Shown here piece by piece: positions 1 to 7,404 of a stretch of DNA of 64,000 nt (position 1 is its first letter; each line of letters opens with the position of its first letter). The DNA comes from Paenibacillus riograndensis SBR5. Its GTDB lineage: Bacteria; Bacillota; Bacilli; Paenibacillales; Paenibacillaceae. Location: assembly GCF_000981585.1 (NCBI RefSeq), contig NZ_LN831776.1, forward strand, positions 7,011,216 to 7,075,215. Direction: 5' to 3'. The notes beneath the pieces were generated by a model. That model saw only the letters and a program-made list of their open reading frames with translations, made no database searches and was not told the origin of the DNA. The translations under genes and the position numbers were made by a program.

Positions 1-367
1 CCCGTCCGGCATAATCGTCAATGGCTACATCATCATTTTTGATAAGCGCAACGATTATTCCTGAAGCGTTATGTATCCCCCAATCATAAAAAAGCTCGCC
101 GACCTCAATAGCCATCGTGTCCTTCAGGTAAGCTGAAAGCTCGGGAAGCAGCGATTTCATCAATAGCTCCCGTGTATACCGAAAAGCCTGTTCCTCTTCC
201 TTGTTAAGCAAAAACCGCTCTACAGGTCCGATAAAATTTCGTATATGCAGTGCTATGCATTGCTTCCCGATAGAAGCATGTATAGACTCGGGTCCCTTCC
301 CGAATCGCTCCCGAAGCAGTCTTCCTGCATAACTGGATAGTTGGCTAGTAAGTTCCGTAGTGCTCAT
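1..367 (-). CDS. DUF2294 (Na-translocating decarboxylase-like) protein, partial
   Basis: The frame opens at ATG 367 on the minus strand behind GGAGG and runs off the left edge, giving 122 visible residues. The N-terminal segment GRLLRERFGKGPESIHASIG, the stretch RNFIGPVERFLL and the later block FYDWGIHNASG are typical of the DUF2294 family, small soluble proteins of Bacillota with no settled function. It is divergent from the glutathione peroxidase gene across about 215 bp. The C-terminal end lies outside the window. Family recognition is by eye from conserved blocks; a biochemical role cannot be assigned. Confidence 0.75.
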   Translation of the reverse strand, partial: MSTTELTSQLSSYAGRLLRERFGKGPESIHASIGKQCIALHIRNFIGPVERFLLNKEEEQAFRYTRELLMKSLLPELSAYLKDTMAIEVGELFYDWGIHNASGIIVALIKNDDVAIDDYAGR

Positions 368-505
368 TCAATTTCCTCCAGCAATTATATTCTTTTGTCT
401 GTGTTTGCTAGTATGGGGAGAACTTACCTGCTGAAAGAAACGGTTAGTTCTCTTAAGTATAATATTATCCAACAACTTCGTATACAGTAAAATTAGTCTA
501 GATTA

Positions 506-534
506 TTGACATTTTAAATTAAGTTGCGTACAAT
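506..534 (+). promoter_or_regulatory. sigma-A promoter of the glutathione peroxidase gene, possible OhrR-like half-operator
   Basis: TTGACA at 506-511 and TACAAT at 529-534 are separated by 17 nt, a near-consensus sigma-A promoter about 50 nt before the start codon. The -10 is part of TACAATTAAATTACT (529-543), which matches most of the OhrR-type palindrome TACAATT-A-AATTGTA; the right arm is imperfect. Control by a MarR/OhrR peroxide sensor would fit a peroxidase but is inference. Confidence 0.65.
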
Positions 535-583
535 TAAATTACTATAAATTAATATGATGTATAATATGGAGGTTGAAACAGCA

Positions 584-1129
584 GTGAGTGTCTATCAATA
601 TAGTGCCCGCAGCATACGGGGCAAGGAAACCAGCCTGGAGCAATACAAGGATAAGGTGCTGCTCATTGTCAACACTGCCAGCAAATGCGGCTTCACCCCA
701 CAATATTCGGATCTGCAGAAGCTATACGAGAAATATCAGGACCAGGGGCTGCAGATTCTGGGTTTTCCCAGCAACCAGTTCGGGGAACAGGAGCCGGGCA
801 GTAATGAAGAGGTTAATGTATTCTGTCAGATCAATTACGGGGTCAGCTTCCCTCTCTTCGAGAAAGTGGATGTTAAAGGAGAGCAGCAACATCCCCTATT
901 CACCTATCTCACAGAACAGGCAGGGTTCGAAGGGTTTGATACCACGGATTCAAACGGTAAACTGCTGCACACTATGCTCCAGGAGCGTGAGCCTGCAGCG
1001 CTTGATAATGACGAAATCAAATGGAATTTCACCAAATTCCTGATTGACCGCCAAGGGAATGTTGTAAAACGCTACGAATCCCCCGTTGATCCGATGGATC
1101 TTGAACCGGCCATTCAGCAGCTGCTGTAG
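584..1129 (+). CDS. glutathione peroxidase family thiol peroxidase
   Basis: A 181-residue protein of the GPx fold that reduces hydroperoxides, in bacteria usually with thioredoxin rather than glutathione. The peroxidatic Cys is C35 in NTASKCGFTPQY, in the place of selenocysteine in animal enzymes. The Gln of FPSNQFGEQEPGS and the Trp of KWNFTKFLI complete the catalytic set, and the length is normal. I prefer GTG 584, which has GGAGG at 568-572 with an 11-nt spacer and starts directly at the family N-terminus; an ATG at 554 in the same frame lacks a ribosome site. The gene is monocistronic between a strong promoter and a bidirectional terminator. No signal peptide is visible, so it should be cytoplasmic. 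Confidence 0.93.
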   Translation: MSVYQYSARSIRGKETSLEQYKDKVLLIVNTASKCGFTPQYSDLQKLYEKYQDQGLQILGFPSNQFGEQEPGSNEEVNVFCQINYGVSFPLFEKVDVKGEQQHPLFTYLTEQAGFEGFDTTDSNGKLLHTMLQEREPAALDNDEIKWNFTKFLIDRQGNVVKRYESPVDPMDLEPAIQQLL

Positions 1130-1223
1130 GCAAGCGGAGCCTCAAACAGGATTCCGGTTTTAGTTTTCTTTTTTATATAAGCATCCCCATTCCAGCCAAT
1201 AAGAATTCCCTAATAAACAGTTC

Positions 1224-1261
1224 AAAAAAAGAGTGCCTGCGGCCAGCAGACACTCTTTTTT
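1224..1261. terminator. bidirectional rho-independent terminator
   Basis: GAGTG/CACTC plus CTGC/GCAG stems are flanked by A6 on the left and T6 on the right. It sits between the peroxidase gene and the converging binding-protein remnant and can serve both strands. Confidence 0.85.
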
Positions 1262-1389
1262 GATTTTTAGAGACGAACAAGCCTTACTTCCACCACTAAG
1301 CTTCTGTGAACACTCCGAAACCCTGACAAGCCATATCCAGCCAACCGATCATGTCAAAAATTATGCATATACCTCGGATCACGTATACT

Positions 1390-1650
1390 TTATTGCAACT
1401 GCCAGTCGCTGATATTGAAATCTTTTTTGGCCAGCTTCTCCTCCACCAGGAAGTTCTTCGTGCCCTCCAGCAGCTTTGTTCCCTCCTCAGTGAACGGCGT
1501 ATCCTTGATGTCGCTGATCGGACTCACCTGCTTCACCAGCTCAGGGGTGGTATCGCCGATCTTGGCCAGGAACTGATAATACTCATCTTCATGCTGCTTC
1601 AGATCAGCCAGCGCCTTCTCACGGGCCGCATTCCACCATCTTTTGCTCTG
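1390..1650 (-). pseudogene. remnant of an SsuA/NMT1-like ABC substrate-binding protein (C-terminal end)
   Basis: The minus-strand frame reads 86 residues to a stop at 1390 and resembles the C-terminal helices of aliphatic-sulfonate/nitrate-type periplasmic binding proteins (AREKALADLKQHEDEYYQFL, then DIKDTPFTEEGTKLLEGTKN, ending ISDWQLQ). There is no start codon, and an in-frame TGA at 1651-1653 lies just upstream, 15 bp from the stop codon of the permease gene. The rest of the binding protein and its transporter are absent, so this is a deletion remnant. The family call is moderately sure; its status as a fragment is clear. Confidence 0.7.
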
Positions 1651-1667
1651 TCAACAAAAATTCACAA

Positions 1668-2951
1668 TTAGATCAGGTACCGCAGGTAGATATAGAGGCT
1701 TGAGATGACCATTGACAGCAGCATCAAGGGAAAGCCGACCTTCAAATATCTCATAAACGTGATGGGATATCCTTCTTTTGCCGCGAGGCCCGCTACAATA
1801 AGATTCGCACTCGCGCCGATCAGCGTCCCGTTACCACCCAGACATGCTCCAAGTGCGAGGCTCCACCACAATGGCTCCAGGTTGTGAATGCCCAGATTGC
1901 CCATCTCCTGAATCAGGGGAATCATTGTCGCTACAAATGGAATGTTGTCCAGAAAAGCAGAAGCTATCGCGCTCAGCCATAAAATCAGCATCGAGCTGGC
2001 TGCCAGGTTCCCGCCGGTAAGCTCCATGGCTTGGCCTGCCAGCTCTGCAATCACGCCTGTCTCCACGAGCCCTGATACAAGCACAAACAAACCGATAAAG
2101 AAAAAGATCGTCACCCATTCCACACTGGCAAAAGCCTTATGCAGCATCTTCTCTCCTCCGGTAAGGAGCAGCAGCAGAAAGGCCCCGGCCAGCGCCACTG
2201 TCGCCGACTCCAAATGAATCGCCTGATGCAGAAAAAAGCCGAGAATCGTCAGGCCCAGCACCCAAAGGCATCTGCGCAGCAGCTTGCGGTCCGTGATCAT
2301 CGCCCGCTCGTCCATCTCCATCACACTCCGCTGCAGCTCGGGCGAAGTTTTCAGCTGCTTGCCGAACATGAGCAGAAACAGCGGCAAATACGCCAAAATG
2401 ATGATCAGAATCACCGGAGTAAGGTTGCTGATAAATGACATGAACGTCAGCTCCTTCACGGCGCTGCCAATCATAATATTCGGCGGATCTCCTATCAGCG
2501 TTGCTGTTCCGCCTACGTTCGAGGCGATAATCTGCGACAGCAGAAAGGGCAGCGGGTGAATGCGCAGCTGCCTTGTAATACTGAAAGTGACCGGTACCAT
2601 CAGCAGTACGGTCGTCACATTATCAAGGAAAGCGGAGGCCAGCGCGGTAACCAGCACCAGAGCCACCAATATTCGTTTGGGCTCCCCCTTGGCCAGCTTG
2701 GCCGCTTTTACCGCCACGTAACTGAACAAGCCTGTCTCTGCGGTAATCCCTACCATCATCATCATCCCTGCCAGCAGCCCAAGCGTATTGAAATCAATAT
2801 GCTCAAGAGCGGTTTCCTGCGACACAATTCCCGCTGCAATCATAATCAGGGCTCCGAGCATCGCCAGAACCGTGCGGTGTACCTTCTCGGAAATAATCAA
2901 TCCGTATGTAAGCAAAAATATCCCTATCGCCCAAATCCCTTGCTGTTCCAT
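1668..2951 (-). CDS. ArsB/NhaD (SLC13-like) family ion transporter
   Basis: A 427-residue integral membrane protein with about 11-12 hydrophobic segments. Two inverted halves each carry the signature of the ion transporter superfamily: SAFLDNVTTVLLMVPV with NVGGTATLIGDPPNIMIG in the first half, and SAFLDNIPFVATMIPL with GGNGTLIGASANLIVAG in the second. Substrates in this family include arsenite, Na+/H+ and dicarboxylates; sequence alone does not decide, and no ars genes are adjacent here (they lie at 29.7-31.9 kb). Start ATG 2951 is preceded by GGGAGGA. It appears to be transcribed alone, divergently from the toxI promoter. Confidence 0.85.
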   Translation of the reverse strand: MEQQGIWAIGIFLLTYGLIISEKVHRTVLAMLGALIMIAAGIVSQETALEHIDFNTLGLLAGMMMMVGITAETGLFSYVAVKAAKLAKGEPKRILVALVLVTALASAFLDNVTTVLLMVPVTFSITRQLRIHPLPFLLSQIIASNVGGTATLIGDPPNIMIGSAVKELTFMSFISNLTPVILIIILAYLPLFLLMFGKQLKTSPELQRSVMEMDERAMITDRKLLRRCLWVLGLTILGFFLHQAIHLESATVALAGAFLLLLLTGGEKMLHKAFASVEWVTIFFFIGLFVLVSGLVETGVIAELAGQAMELTGGNLAASSMLILWLSAIASAFLDNIPFVATMIPLIQEMGNLGIHNLEPLWWSLALGACLGGNGTLIGASANLIVAGLAAKEGYPITFMRYLKVGFPLMLLSMVISSLYIYLRYLI

Positions 2952-3024
2952 AATTCCTCCCGTTCAAATTTGCATTGCATGTGGTATACAATGTTAAAGC
3001 AGAGTCTGAATACAATCAACCTTA

Positions 3025-3053
3025 TTGACAAATAGAGTAAATTTTCTTAAAAT
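3025..3053 (+). promoter_or_regulatory. sigma-A promoter of toxI
   Basis: TTGACA at 3025-3030 and TAAAAT at 3048-3053 with a 17-nt spacer. Transcription would begin near 3060, about 27 nt before the first antitoxin repeat. Confidence 0.8.
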
Positions 3054-3086
3054 ATTGGTGTGAGGGTCATCTCACAGTACAAAAGC

Positions 3087-3203
3087 AAAAAGTCGGAGAT
3101 CCTCTACCGTACAAGTGAGGGATTGAAAAAGCCGGAGATTCTCAGCCGTATAAGTGGGAAACGGAAAAAGCCGGAGATCCTCTACCGTACAAGTGAGGGA
3201 CTA
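3087..3203 (+). repeat. 3 x 39-bp direct repeats (antitoxin units)
   Basis: Copies begin at 3087, 3126 and 3165. Copies 1 and 3 differ at four positions; copy 2 is more divergent, with paired changes in the second stem. They are head-to-tail with no spacers, unlike CRISPR. Confidence 0.95.
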
Positions 3204-3215
3204 AAAAAGAGTGTT

Positions 3216-3251
3216 AAGGGTAGCGTGATGCTACCCTTATTATTTTATTTG
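3216..3251 (+). terminator. terminator between toxI and toxN
   Basis: A perfect 9-bp stem (AAGGGTAGC with GCTACCCTT), a 5-nt loop and a T-rich tail. In type III loci this attenuating terminator sets an excess of antitoxin RNA over toxN mRNA. Confidence 0.9.
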
Positions 3252-3269
3252 AGAGAGAAGTCGTCGTAA

Positions 3270-3797
3270 ATGGGGATACATATAAAAATATGTGGAATTC
3301 ATCCGGCTTATTTGGATTATCTACGGGCATACGATCCGCTCGTTAGTCTTGATCCAAAGCATAATCGGAAATTTGTAGGGATCATATTTGAAGTAAATGG
3401 TCATAAATATTATGCCCCGCTTTCTTCCCCTAAACCAAAGCATAGGACGATCCCGGACCGTGCGGTTGACGTCGTAAAAATTGACGGCGGAAAATTGGGT
3501 GTTATTAACCTGAATAACATGATCCCAGTTCATAAGTCGGCAATCATCGACATTGACATTTCTCATGTTGCAGACGTACAGTACCGTGGATTGTTAACTA
3601 ATCAGGCATTATTTATCAGATCGAACGAACAAGCGATAAAGAAAAAAGCGAGCCGTTTGTATTCGATTGTAAAAAGTCAAAAACAGCCCAAACTTAATGC
3701 ACGTTGTTGTAATTACATAGCGCTAGAGGCAGCTCTATTTGGATATAATATCGTGCCAGCAGCCTCTCAAGATGTTGCTGCGTCCAAAGAAGAATAG
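3270..3797 (+). CDS. toxN: ToxN/AbiQ-type endoribonuclease toxin (type III toxin-antitoxin)
   Basis: A 175-residue protein, the usual length for ToxN. The core FVGIIFEVNGHKYYAPLSSP, followed by K55, matches the family's catalytic region: S52, S53 and K55 occupy the positions of T52, S53 and K55 of the Pectobacterium toxin, with R33/K34 at the place of K33. Later blocks GVINLNNMIPV and LFIRSN are also characteristic. ToxN cuts RNA at A-rich sites and is held inactive by ToxI pseudoknots; these systems abort phage infection or stabilise replicons. Start ATG 3270 has only a weak ribosome site (GAGAGAG). The gene follows the repeats and terminator exactly as in toxIN loci and is more AT-rich than its neighbours, suggesting acquisition. 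ToxN subfamily is preferred over CptN or TenpN. Confidence 0.92.
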   Translation: MGIHIKICGIHPAYLDYLRAYDPLVSLDPKHNRKFVGIIFEVNGHKYYAPLSSPKPKHRTIPDRAVDVVKIDGGKLGVINLNNMIPVHKSAIIDIDISHVADVQYRGLLTNQALFIRSNEQAIKKKASRLYSIVKSQKQPKLNARCCNYIALEAALFGYNIVPAASQDVAASKEE

Positions 3798-3808
3798 ATT
3801 TATCTGTT

Positions 3809-3836
3809 AAGCCCCCTGTTAAGGAGGCTTTTTTTG
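3809..3836 (+). terminator. terminator of toxN
   Basis: AGCC-CCT/AGG-GGCT hairpin followed by T7, directly after the toxN stop. Confidence 0.85.
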
Positions 3837-3874
3837 CAATCCCGCTCGTAAACGAACCTGTCCCGCCCATAGCA

Positions 3875-3907
3875 AAAAGCGGCTCCCCCTCGCAGTGAGC
3901 CGCTTTT
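3875..3907 (-). terminator. terminator of the beta-propeller gene
   Basis: AAAAGCGGCT pairs with AGCCGCTTTT around a 13-nt loop; lies 12 nt past the minus-strand stop codon at 3919 and also converges on toxN. Confidence 0.85.
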
Positions 3908-3918
3908 CACTCTATTCC

Positions 3919-5259
3919 TTATTGCATTCTAAGGCTCGCCGGTTCCTTGAACGCTGTCAGCTTCCCTTGGCTCTGCACAATAATCATCCCGCTCTCCAGC
4001 AGGGTAGGTCCAAACACTCGGCCTGAGGTTTGCAGCTGCAGGACAGGCTTCGCTGTAAGGAGATTAATCGCCATCAGCTTGCCGGAGGGCTCTGCCAGAT
4101 ACATGCCGTGACCCAGCAGGTCAAATCTGGCAATCTGTCCGCCTGAGGGATACGGCACCGGCGACTGATTAGCCGTCTTTATACCGTAAACAGCCTGAGC
4201 ATTGCTGAAAAACACTCTTCCGTCATATGGACCTGCGGCGTAGTCCAGGGACAGCCCGCTGCCCGAAGCAGTGTATTTAATCGCTTTGACTTTGGAAGGG
4301 TCAGCCTCCAGAGGATAACTGTATAAGCTGTTTCCTTCCCCGATATAAATCTGTCCCCCGAGAAGCCAAGCCCTGCCCCCGCTGCTGATCACACCATTTA
4401 CGGGCTCGGGATTGACCGGGTCAATATTTTTCGGGTTATACTCTGCCGTCTTCACCCGCTTGCCGGTTTTGGCATCCAAGCTGTCCAGGGTGGTCAAGGG
4501 CACCAGATCGATCAGATTGCTCAGCCGCTGAGACAACACTGTTCCATTCGCTGCCGTTAGCGGAAGAGCCTGGTTGTCTGCTTCCCATAGGTGCTTGCCT
4601 GTTGTCCGGTCAAAGGCATGCAAAACCATATACGTGTAAACCCCGGACGACGAATTTTGGGCAAATACCAGGTTGCCTTGGAATACCAGCGGGGAAAACA
4701 ACGCTTCGCTGTAGTTATCCTTCCAGAGAAATTTGCCGTCCCCCAGACGGAAAGCCATAATATCGCTGTCTGCAGCATACAGCTGATCCTGATCAATGCT
4801 CAGCTTGCCTTTGGCTTTGACTGTGGAACTCCATTTGTTGCGGCCAGTGTCGGCATGCACGGCATATATCGTCCCCCCCTCAGAACGGGCATAGACTACC
4901 CCCTTCTGATAGAGCAGCGGGCCGAGAAGCTTGGCCCCATATTTCCAGGCTACCTTCCCCGTCTGCACATTGATCGCTACGGCCTGTCCTTTCTGAATGA
5001 CATAGGCCTTCCCGCCTCCGGTAACTGCAGATCCCTGATTCATTGTTTCGTAATCCGCTGCCGCCGTATTCATATCCATAGTTTGGGTCCAGACGGTTTT
5101 GGCACCCGGAGTCGTCGCGGTCCAGTCATAATCACTGTTGTTTCCTATGTAAGAGGTATGCGAATCAGCCCAAGCCGAATGTACGGAGTACGGCGCAAAC
5201 AGCAGGCTTAATCCGGCAATGATAGCGCAGGCCCTCTGCCTGACCTGTAATTTTTTCAT
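3919..5259 (-). CDS. secreted PQQ-like beta-propeller repeat protein
   Basis: A 446-residue exported protein. A basic start and hydrophobic core (residues about 10-30, ending in an Ala-rich cleavage region) form a signal peptide. The rest is built of propeller blades with repeating AVNVQTGKVAWKY, AVHADTGRNKWSS and AFDRTTGKHLWEA patterns, typical of the PQQ_2/YfgL-like fold. Such proteins are scaffolds or PQQ-dependent enzymes; no catalytic residues for a dehydrogenase are recognisable, so a structural or envelope role is as likely. ATG 5259 follows GGAGG with a 9-nt spacer; the TTG one codon earlier is not preferred. It appears monocistronic. Confidence 0.85.
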   Translation of the reverse strand: MKKLQVRQRACAIIAGLSLLFAPYSVHSAWADSHTSYIGNNSDYDWTATTPGAKTVWTQTMDMNTAAADYETMNQGSAVTGGGKAYVIQKGQAVAINVQTGKVAWKYGAKLLGPLLYQKGVVYARSEGGTIYAVHADTGRNKWSSTVKAKGKLSIDQDQLYAADSDIMAFRLGDGKFLWKDNYSEALFSPLVFQGNLVFAQNSSSGVYTYMVLHAFDRTTGKHLWEADNQALPLTAANGTVLSQRLSNLIDLVPLTTLDSLDAKTGKRVKTAEYNPKNIDPVNPEPVNGVISSGGRAWLLGGQIYIGEGNSLYSYPLEADPSKVKAIKYTASGSGLSLDYAAGPYDGRVFFSNAQAVYGIKTANQSPVPYPSGGQIARFDLLGHGMYLAEPSGKLMAINLLTAKPVLQLQTSGRVFGPTLLESGMIIVQSQGKLTAFKEPASLRMQ

Positions 5260-5456
5260 CAAGCTATTCCTCCTTAGTTATGAGCCATTCCCATCGCCTT
5301 TCTCTAGACCCAGTATAACTTACCCTCTCCATAATTCAATAATTTCCCATTATACCTGCAGCCCCGCTCGAAATCCCATGGATGAAAACGGTAAAATCCA
5401 ACACACTAAACCTAATCACCCCCTCAAACCGCGCATCAACAAACTTACGCTCATAT

Positions 5457-5487
5457 ACTTACATTTTGTAAGTCATTATGATACAAT
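5457..5487 (+). promoter_or_regulatory. promoter with palindromic operator before the LLM oxidoreductase gene
   Basis: A perfect palindrome ACTTAC-ATTTT-GTAAGT (5457-5473) overlaps a -35 TTACAT (5459-5464), which is 17 nt from a -10 TACAAT (5482-5487). The operator resembles sites bound by HxlR-type redox or quinone sensors, an inference. It lies about 85 nt before the start codon at 5572; the rest of the 5260-5571 gap shows nothing else. Confidence 0.55.
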
Positions 5488-5571
5488 AACTTGTATTCCT
5501 CCTTTACGGACAAACGTACGGGCAAACTGCTCATCATGAGGTAATATTCTGAATAACAAGGGGTTAACAAG

Positions 5572-6675
5572 ATGGACAAGCACACGAAAGAACAAGTACC
5601 GGAATTTGAATTTGGCCTATACACTTTAGGGGATATCGTAACCGACTGCCATACAGGGCAGCGGATCAGCCCGCAGCAGCGGATGAAAGAAGTCATAGAG
5701 GCGGCCAAGCTGGCCGATGAAGCGGGGCTTGATGTGTTTGGGGTGGGTGAGCATCACCGGCTGGATTTTGTCATTTCCTCCGTGCCGGTGGTGCTGGCCG
5801 CCATTTCCCAGGTGACCAGGCGGATCAAGCTCACCAGTGCGACAACGGTGCTGAGCACCATCGACCCCGTGCGGGTCTTCGAGGATTTCGCCACCCTTGA
5901 CCTGCTGTCCGGCGGCCGGGCGGAAATCATCTCCGGCCGGGGTGCTTTTCTGGAGTCTTTTCCGCTGTTCGGGTATGATCTGGAAGACTACAAACAGCTC
6001 TTTACCGAGAATCTGGAGCTGCTGCTGCAGCTGAACCAGCGTGAAGTGATGAATTGGCAGGGGAATTTCCGCTCGTCGCTGAAGAATGCGGAAATAGCCC
6101 CACGCCCCTTGCAGCAGAAGCTTCCGCTCTGGGTCGGCATCGGCGGCTCCGCCGACAGCGCCGCACAGGCCGGAAGCCTTGGCGTTGGGATGGCGATTGC
6201 TATTCTCAGCGGCAGTCCGGAGCCGTTCCAGAACCTTGCCGATACCTACCGCCGGAGCGGAGCCGAAGCGGGACATGCCGCATCAGACCTGAAGATCGCC
6301 ATCACCAGCCATGGATATATTGCCAAGACCTCACAACAGGCGCTGGACGAATATTACCCTTATTATTACAGCTACCGCAATGCCATCAGTCCGCATCCCG
6401 GTCAGGAGTACCGTGTCTCGCGCCGGGATTTTGGCCGCTTCGTATCTCCGGTCAATACACTGGCTGTCGGCAGCCCGCAGCAGATTATCGAAAAGATTCT
6501 CTACCAGCATGAGCTGTTCGGCCACAACCGCTTCATGACCCAGCTCGATATCGGCGGACTTCCGTATGCCAAGGTGGCAGCCGCTATTGAACTGCTTGCC
6601 ACCGAGGTAGCTCCGGTTGTGCGGCGGGAAATTGCGAAGAAGAACAGCGGCATCTCTCCCGCGCGTGGACTTTGA
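5572..6675 (+). CDS. LLM class flavin-dependent oxidoreductase
   Basis: A 367-residue protein of the bacterial luciferase-like monooxygenase fold. Characteristic blocks are AAKLADEAGLDVFGVGEHHR, RIKLTSATTVLSTIDPVRVF and [16 protein letters not shown], followed by the PLWVGIGGS strand. Members use FMNH2 supplied by a reductase to oxidise small organic substrates; the substrate is unknown. A flavin reductase gene lies 12 bp downstream in convergent orientation, a plausible functional partner although not in the same operon. The start at 5572 follows AAGGGG. A clear paralogue lies at 27977-29044. No signal peptide; cytoplasmic. Confidence 0.9.
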   Translation: MDKHTKEQVPEFEFGLYTLGDIVTDCHTGQRISPQQRMKEVIEAAKLADEAGLDVFGVGEHHRLDFVISSVPVVLAAISQVTRRIKLTSATTVLSTIDPVRVFEDFATLDLLSGGRAEIISGRGAFLESFPLFGYDLEDYKQLFTENLELLLQLNQREVMNWQGNFRSSLKNAEIAPRPLQQKLPLWVGIGGSADSAAQAGSLGVGMAIAILSGSPEPFQNLADTYRRSGAEAGHAASDLKIAITSHGYIAKTSQQALDEYYPYYYSYRNAISPHPGQEYRVSRRDFGRFVSPVNTLAVGSPQQIIEKILYQHELFGHNRFMTQLDIGGLPYAKVAAAIELLATEVAPVVRREIAKKNSGISPARGL

Positions 6676-6687
6676 ACACCGGAATAT

Positions 6688-7311
6688 TTACGTTTCCGAC
6701 CGGTAGGATTTGCCAAGCTCTGGGCTCAAGCCAAAGTAATGGCGGAAATTATAGATCAGCGGGTTCCAGCTGGCCGGATCAATATGATGTTCACCGGCAA
6801 CCAGTTCCTTATGGACATGCACTTGCACGCTTTGCGTCTCAACAATTGCAAAATGCGCTGCATCTTCCGGAATACGGATATGGTTCACCCGCGCTTCAAT
6901 CTGGATCGGGCATTCAGCAATTCTGGCCGTTTGTACTCTAGTGGATTCGGCCTTTGTAAGTCCTGCGTAAGCAAATTTATCCTTTTCAAAAATAAATCCG
7001 GCCTCCTTCTTCTCAGCAGGAACCGGATTTTTTCCTGTGAGCCGGGCCAGCCCCTCCACCTGCTCCCACAGCGAAGCGTCAGGCAGATTAATCACGCACT
7101 CAGGCTTCCGCTGCAGGTTTTCCAGTGCTTTTCCGCCCGTCCCCAGGCCCAGAATAATATGCTCCCCCAAAGCCCATGAGGATGAAATCGGACTTATATT
7201 TACGGTCAGATCCTCATTGAGTGTCGTCAACAGGATGACCGGTGTCCCGTAATAAAGAATTTTGGGTTGTATAGTTACCGTCTGCCGGGGCTGCACAAAA
7301 GGATTCATCAT
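6688..7311 (-). CDS. flavin reductase family protein (FMN-binding split barrel)
   Basis: A 207-residue protein starting MMNPFVQPRQTVTIQPKILY, with TPVILLTTLNEDLTVNISPISSSWALG forming the start of the split-barrel flavin-binding fold and ECVINLPD typical of the flavin reductase-like family. It probably supplies reduced FMN or carries out a related redox reaction. The open frame continues upstream to 7500, but GAGGAG 8 nt before ATG 7311 fixes the start. It is divergent from an ArsR-like regulator over a 93-bp region containing a perfect inverted repeat, and converges on the LLM oxidoreductase gene. Confidence 0.88.
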   Translation of the reverse strand: MMNPFVQPRQTVTIQPKILYYGTPVILLTTLNEDLTVNISPISSSWALGEHIILGLGTGGKALENLQRKPECVINLPDASLWEQVEGLARLTGKNPVPAEKKEAGFIFEKDKFAYAGLTKAESTRVQTARIAECPIQIEARVNHIRIPEDAAHFAIVETQSVQVHVHKELVAGEHHIDPASWNPLIYNFRHYFGLSPELGKSYRSET

Positions 7312-7342
7312 CTTAAAATCTCCTCTGCAAATGTATTGATTG

Positions 7343-7368
7343 TATTGTAAAATAGAACTCTTACAATA
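7343..7368. promoter_or_regulatory. operator: 8-10-8 inverted repeat between divergent genes
   Basis: TATTGTAA at 7343-7350 and TTACAATA at 7361-7368 form a perfect inverted repeat with a 10-nt centre. Its place between the reductase gene and the ArsR-like gene makes it the likely binding site of that regulator. Confidence 0.65.
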
Positions 7369-7404
7369 TTCATCGAAATATGGAATGCAGAAGGAGGCTA
7401 TACC

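Larger units (their letters stand above)
3060..3251 (+). ncRNA. toxI: ToxI-type RNA antitoxin (three tandem repeats)
   Basis: A short transcript predicted from the promoter at 3025-3053 to the terminator at 3216-3251. It contains three contiguous 39-nt repeats (3087-3203). In type III systems the repeat RNA is cut by ToxN into monomers that fold as pseudoknots and inhibit the toxin. Each copy opens with AAAAAG, a suitable cut site because ToxN enzymes cut in A-rich sequence. Within a copy, CGG pairs with the downstream CCG and the intervening CCTC pairs with the later GAGG, an interleaved H-type pseudoknot. Copy 2 has TCTC and GGGA instead, keeping the stem through a C-G to U-A change and one G-U pair. 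The repeat length is a multiple of three, so the frame stays open by chance. Confidence 0.85.

Noticed and set aside
1351..1671. 106-residue plus-strand frame
   Set aside because: It is the antisense of the binding-protein remnant; the minus strand shows the recognisable family sequence.
3087..3203. Possible CRISPR array
   Set aside because: Repeats are contiguous with no unique spacers and no cas genes are nearby.
3060..3269. 69-residue open frame with three 13-residue repeats
   Set aside because: It is the toxI repeat region; the frame stays open because 39 is divisible by three. No ribosome site, start coincides with the predicted transcription start, and a terminator lies inside.
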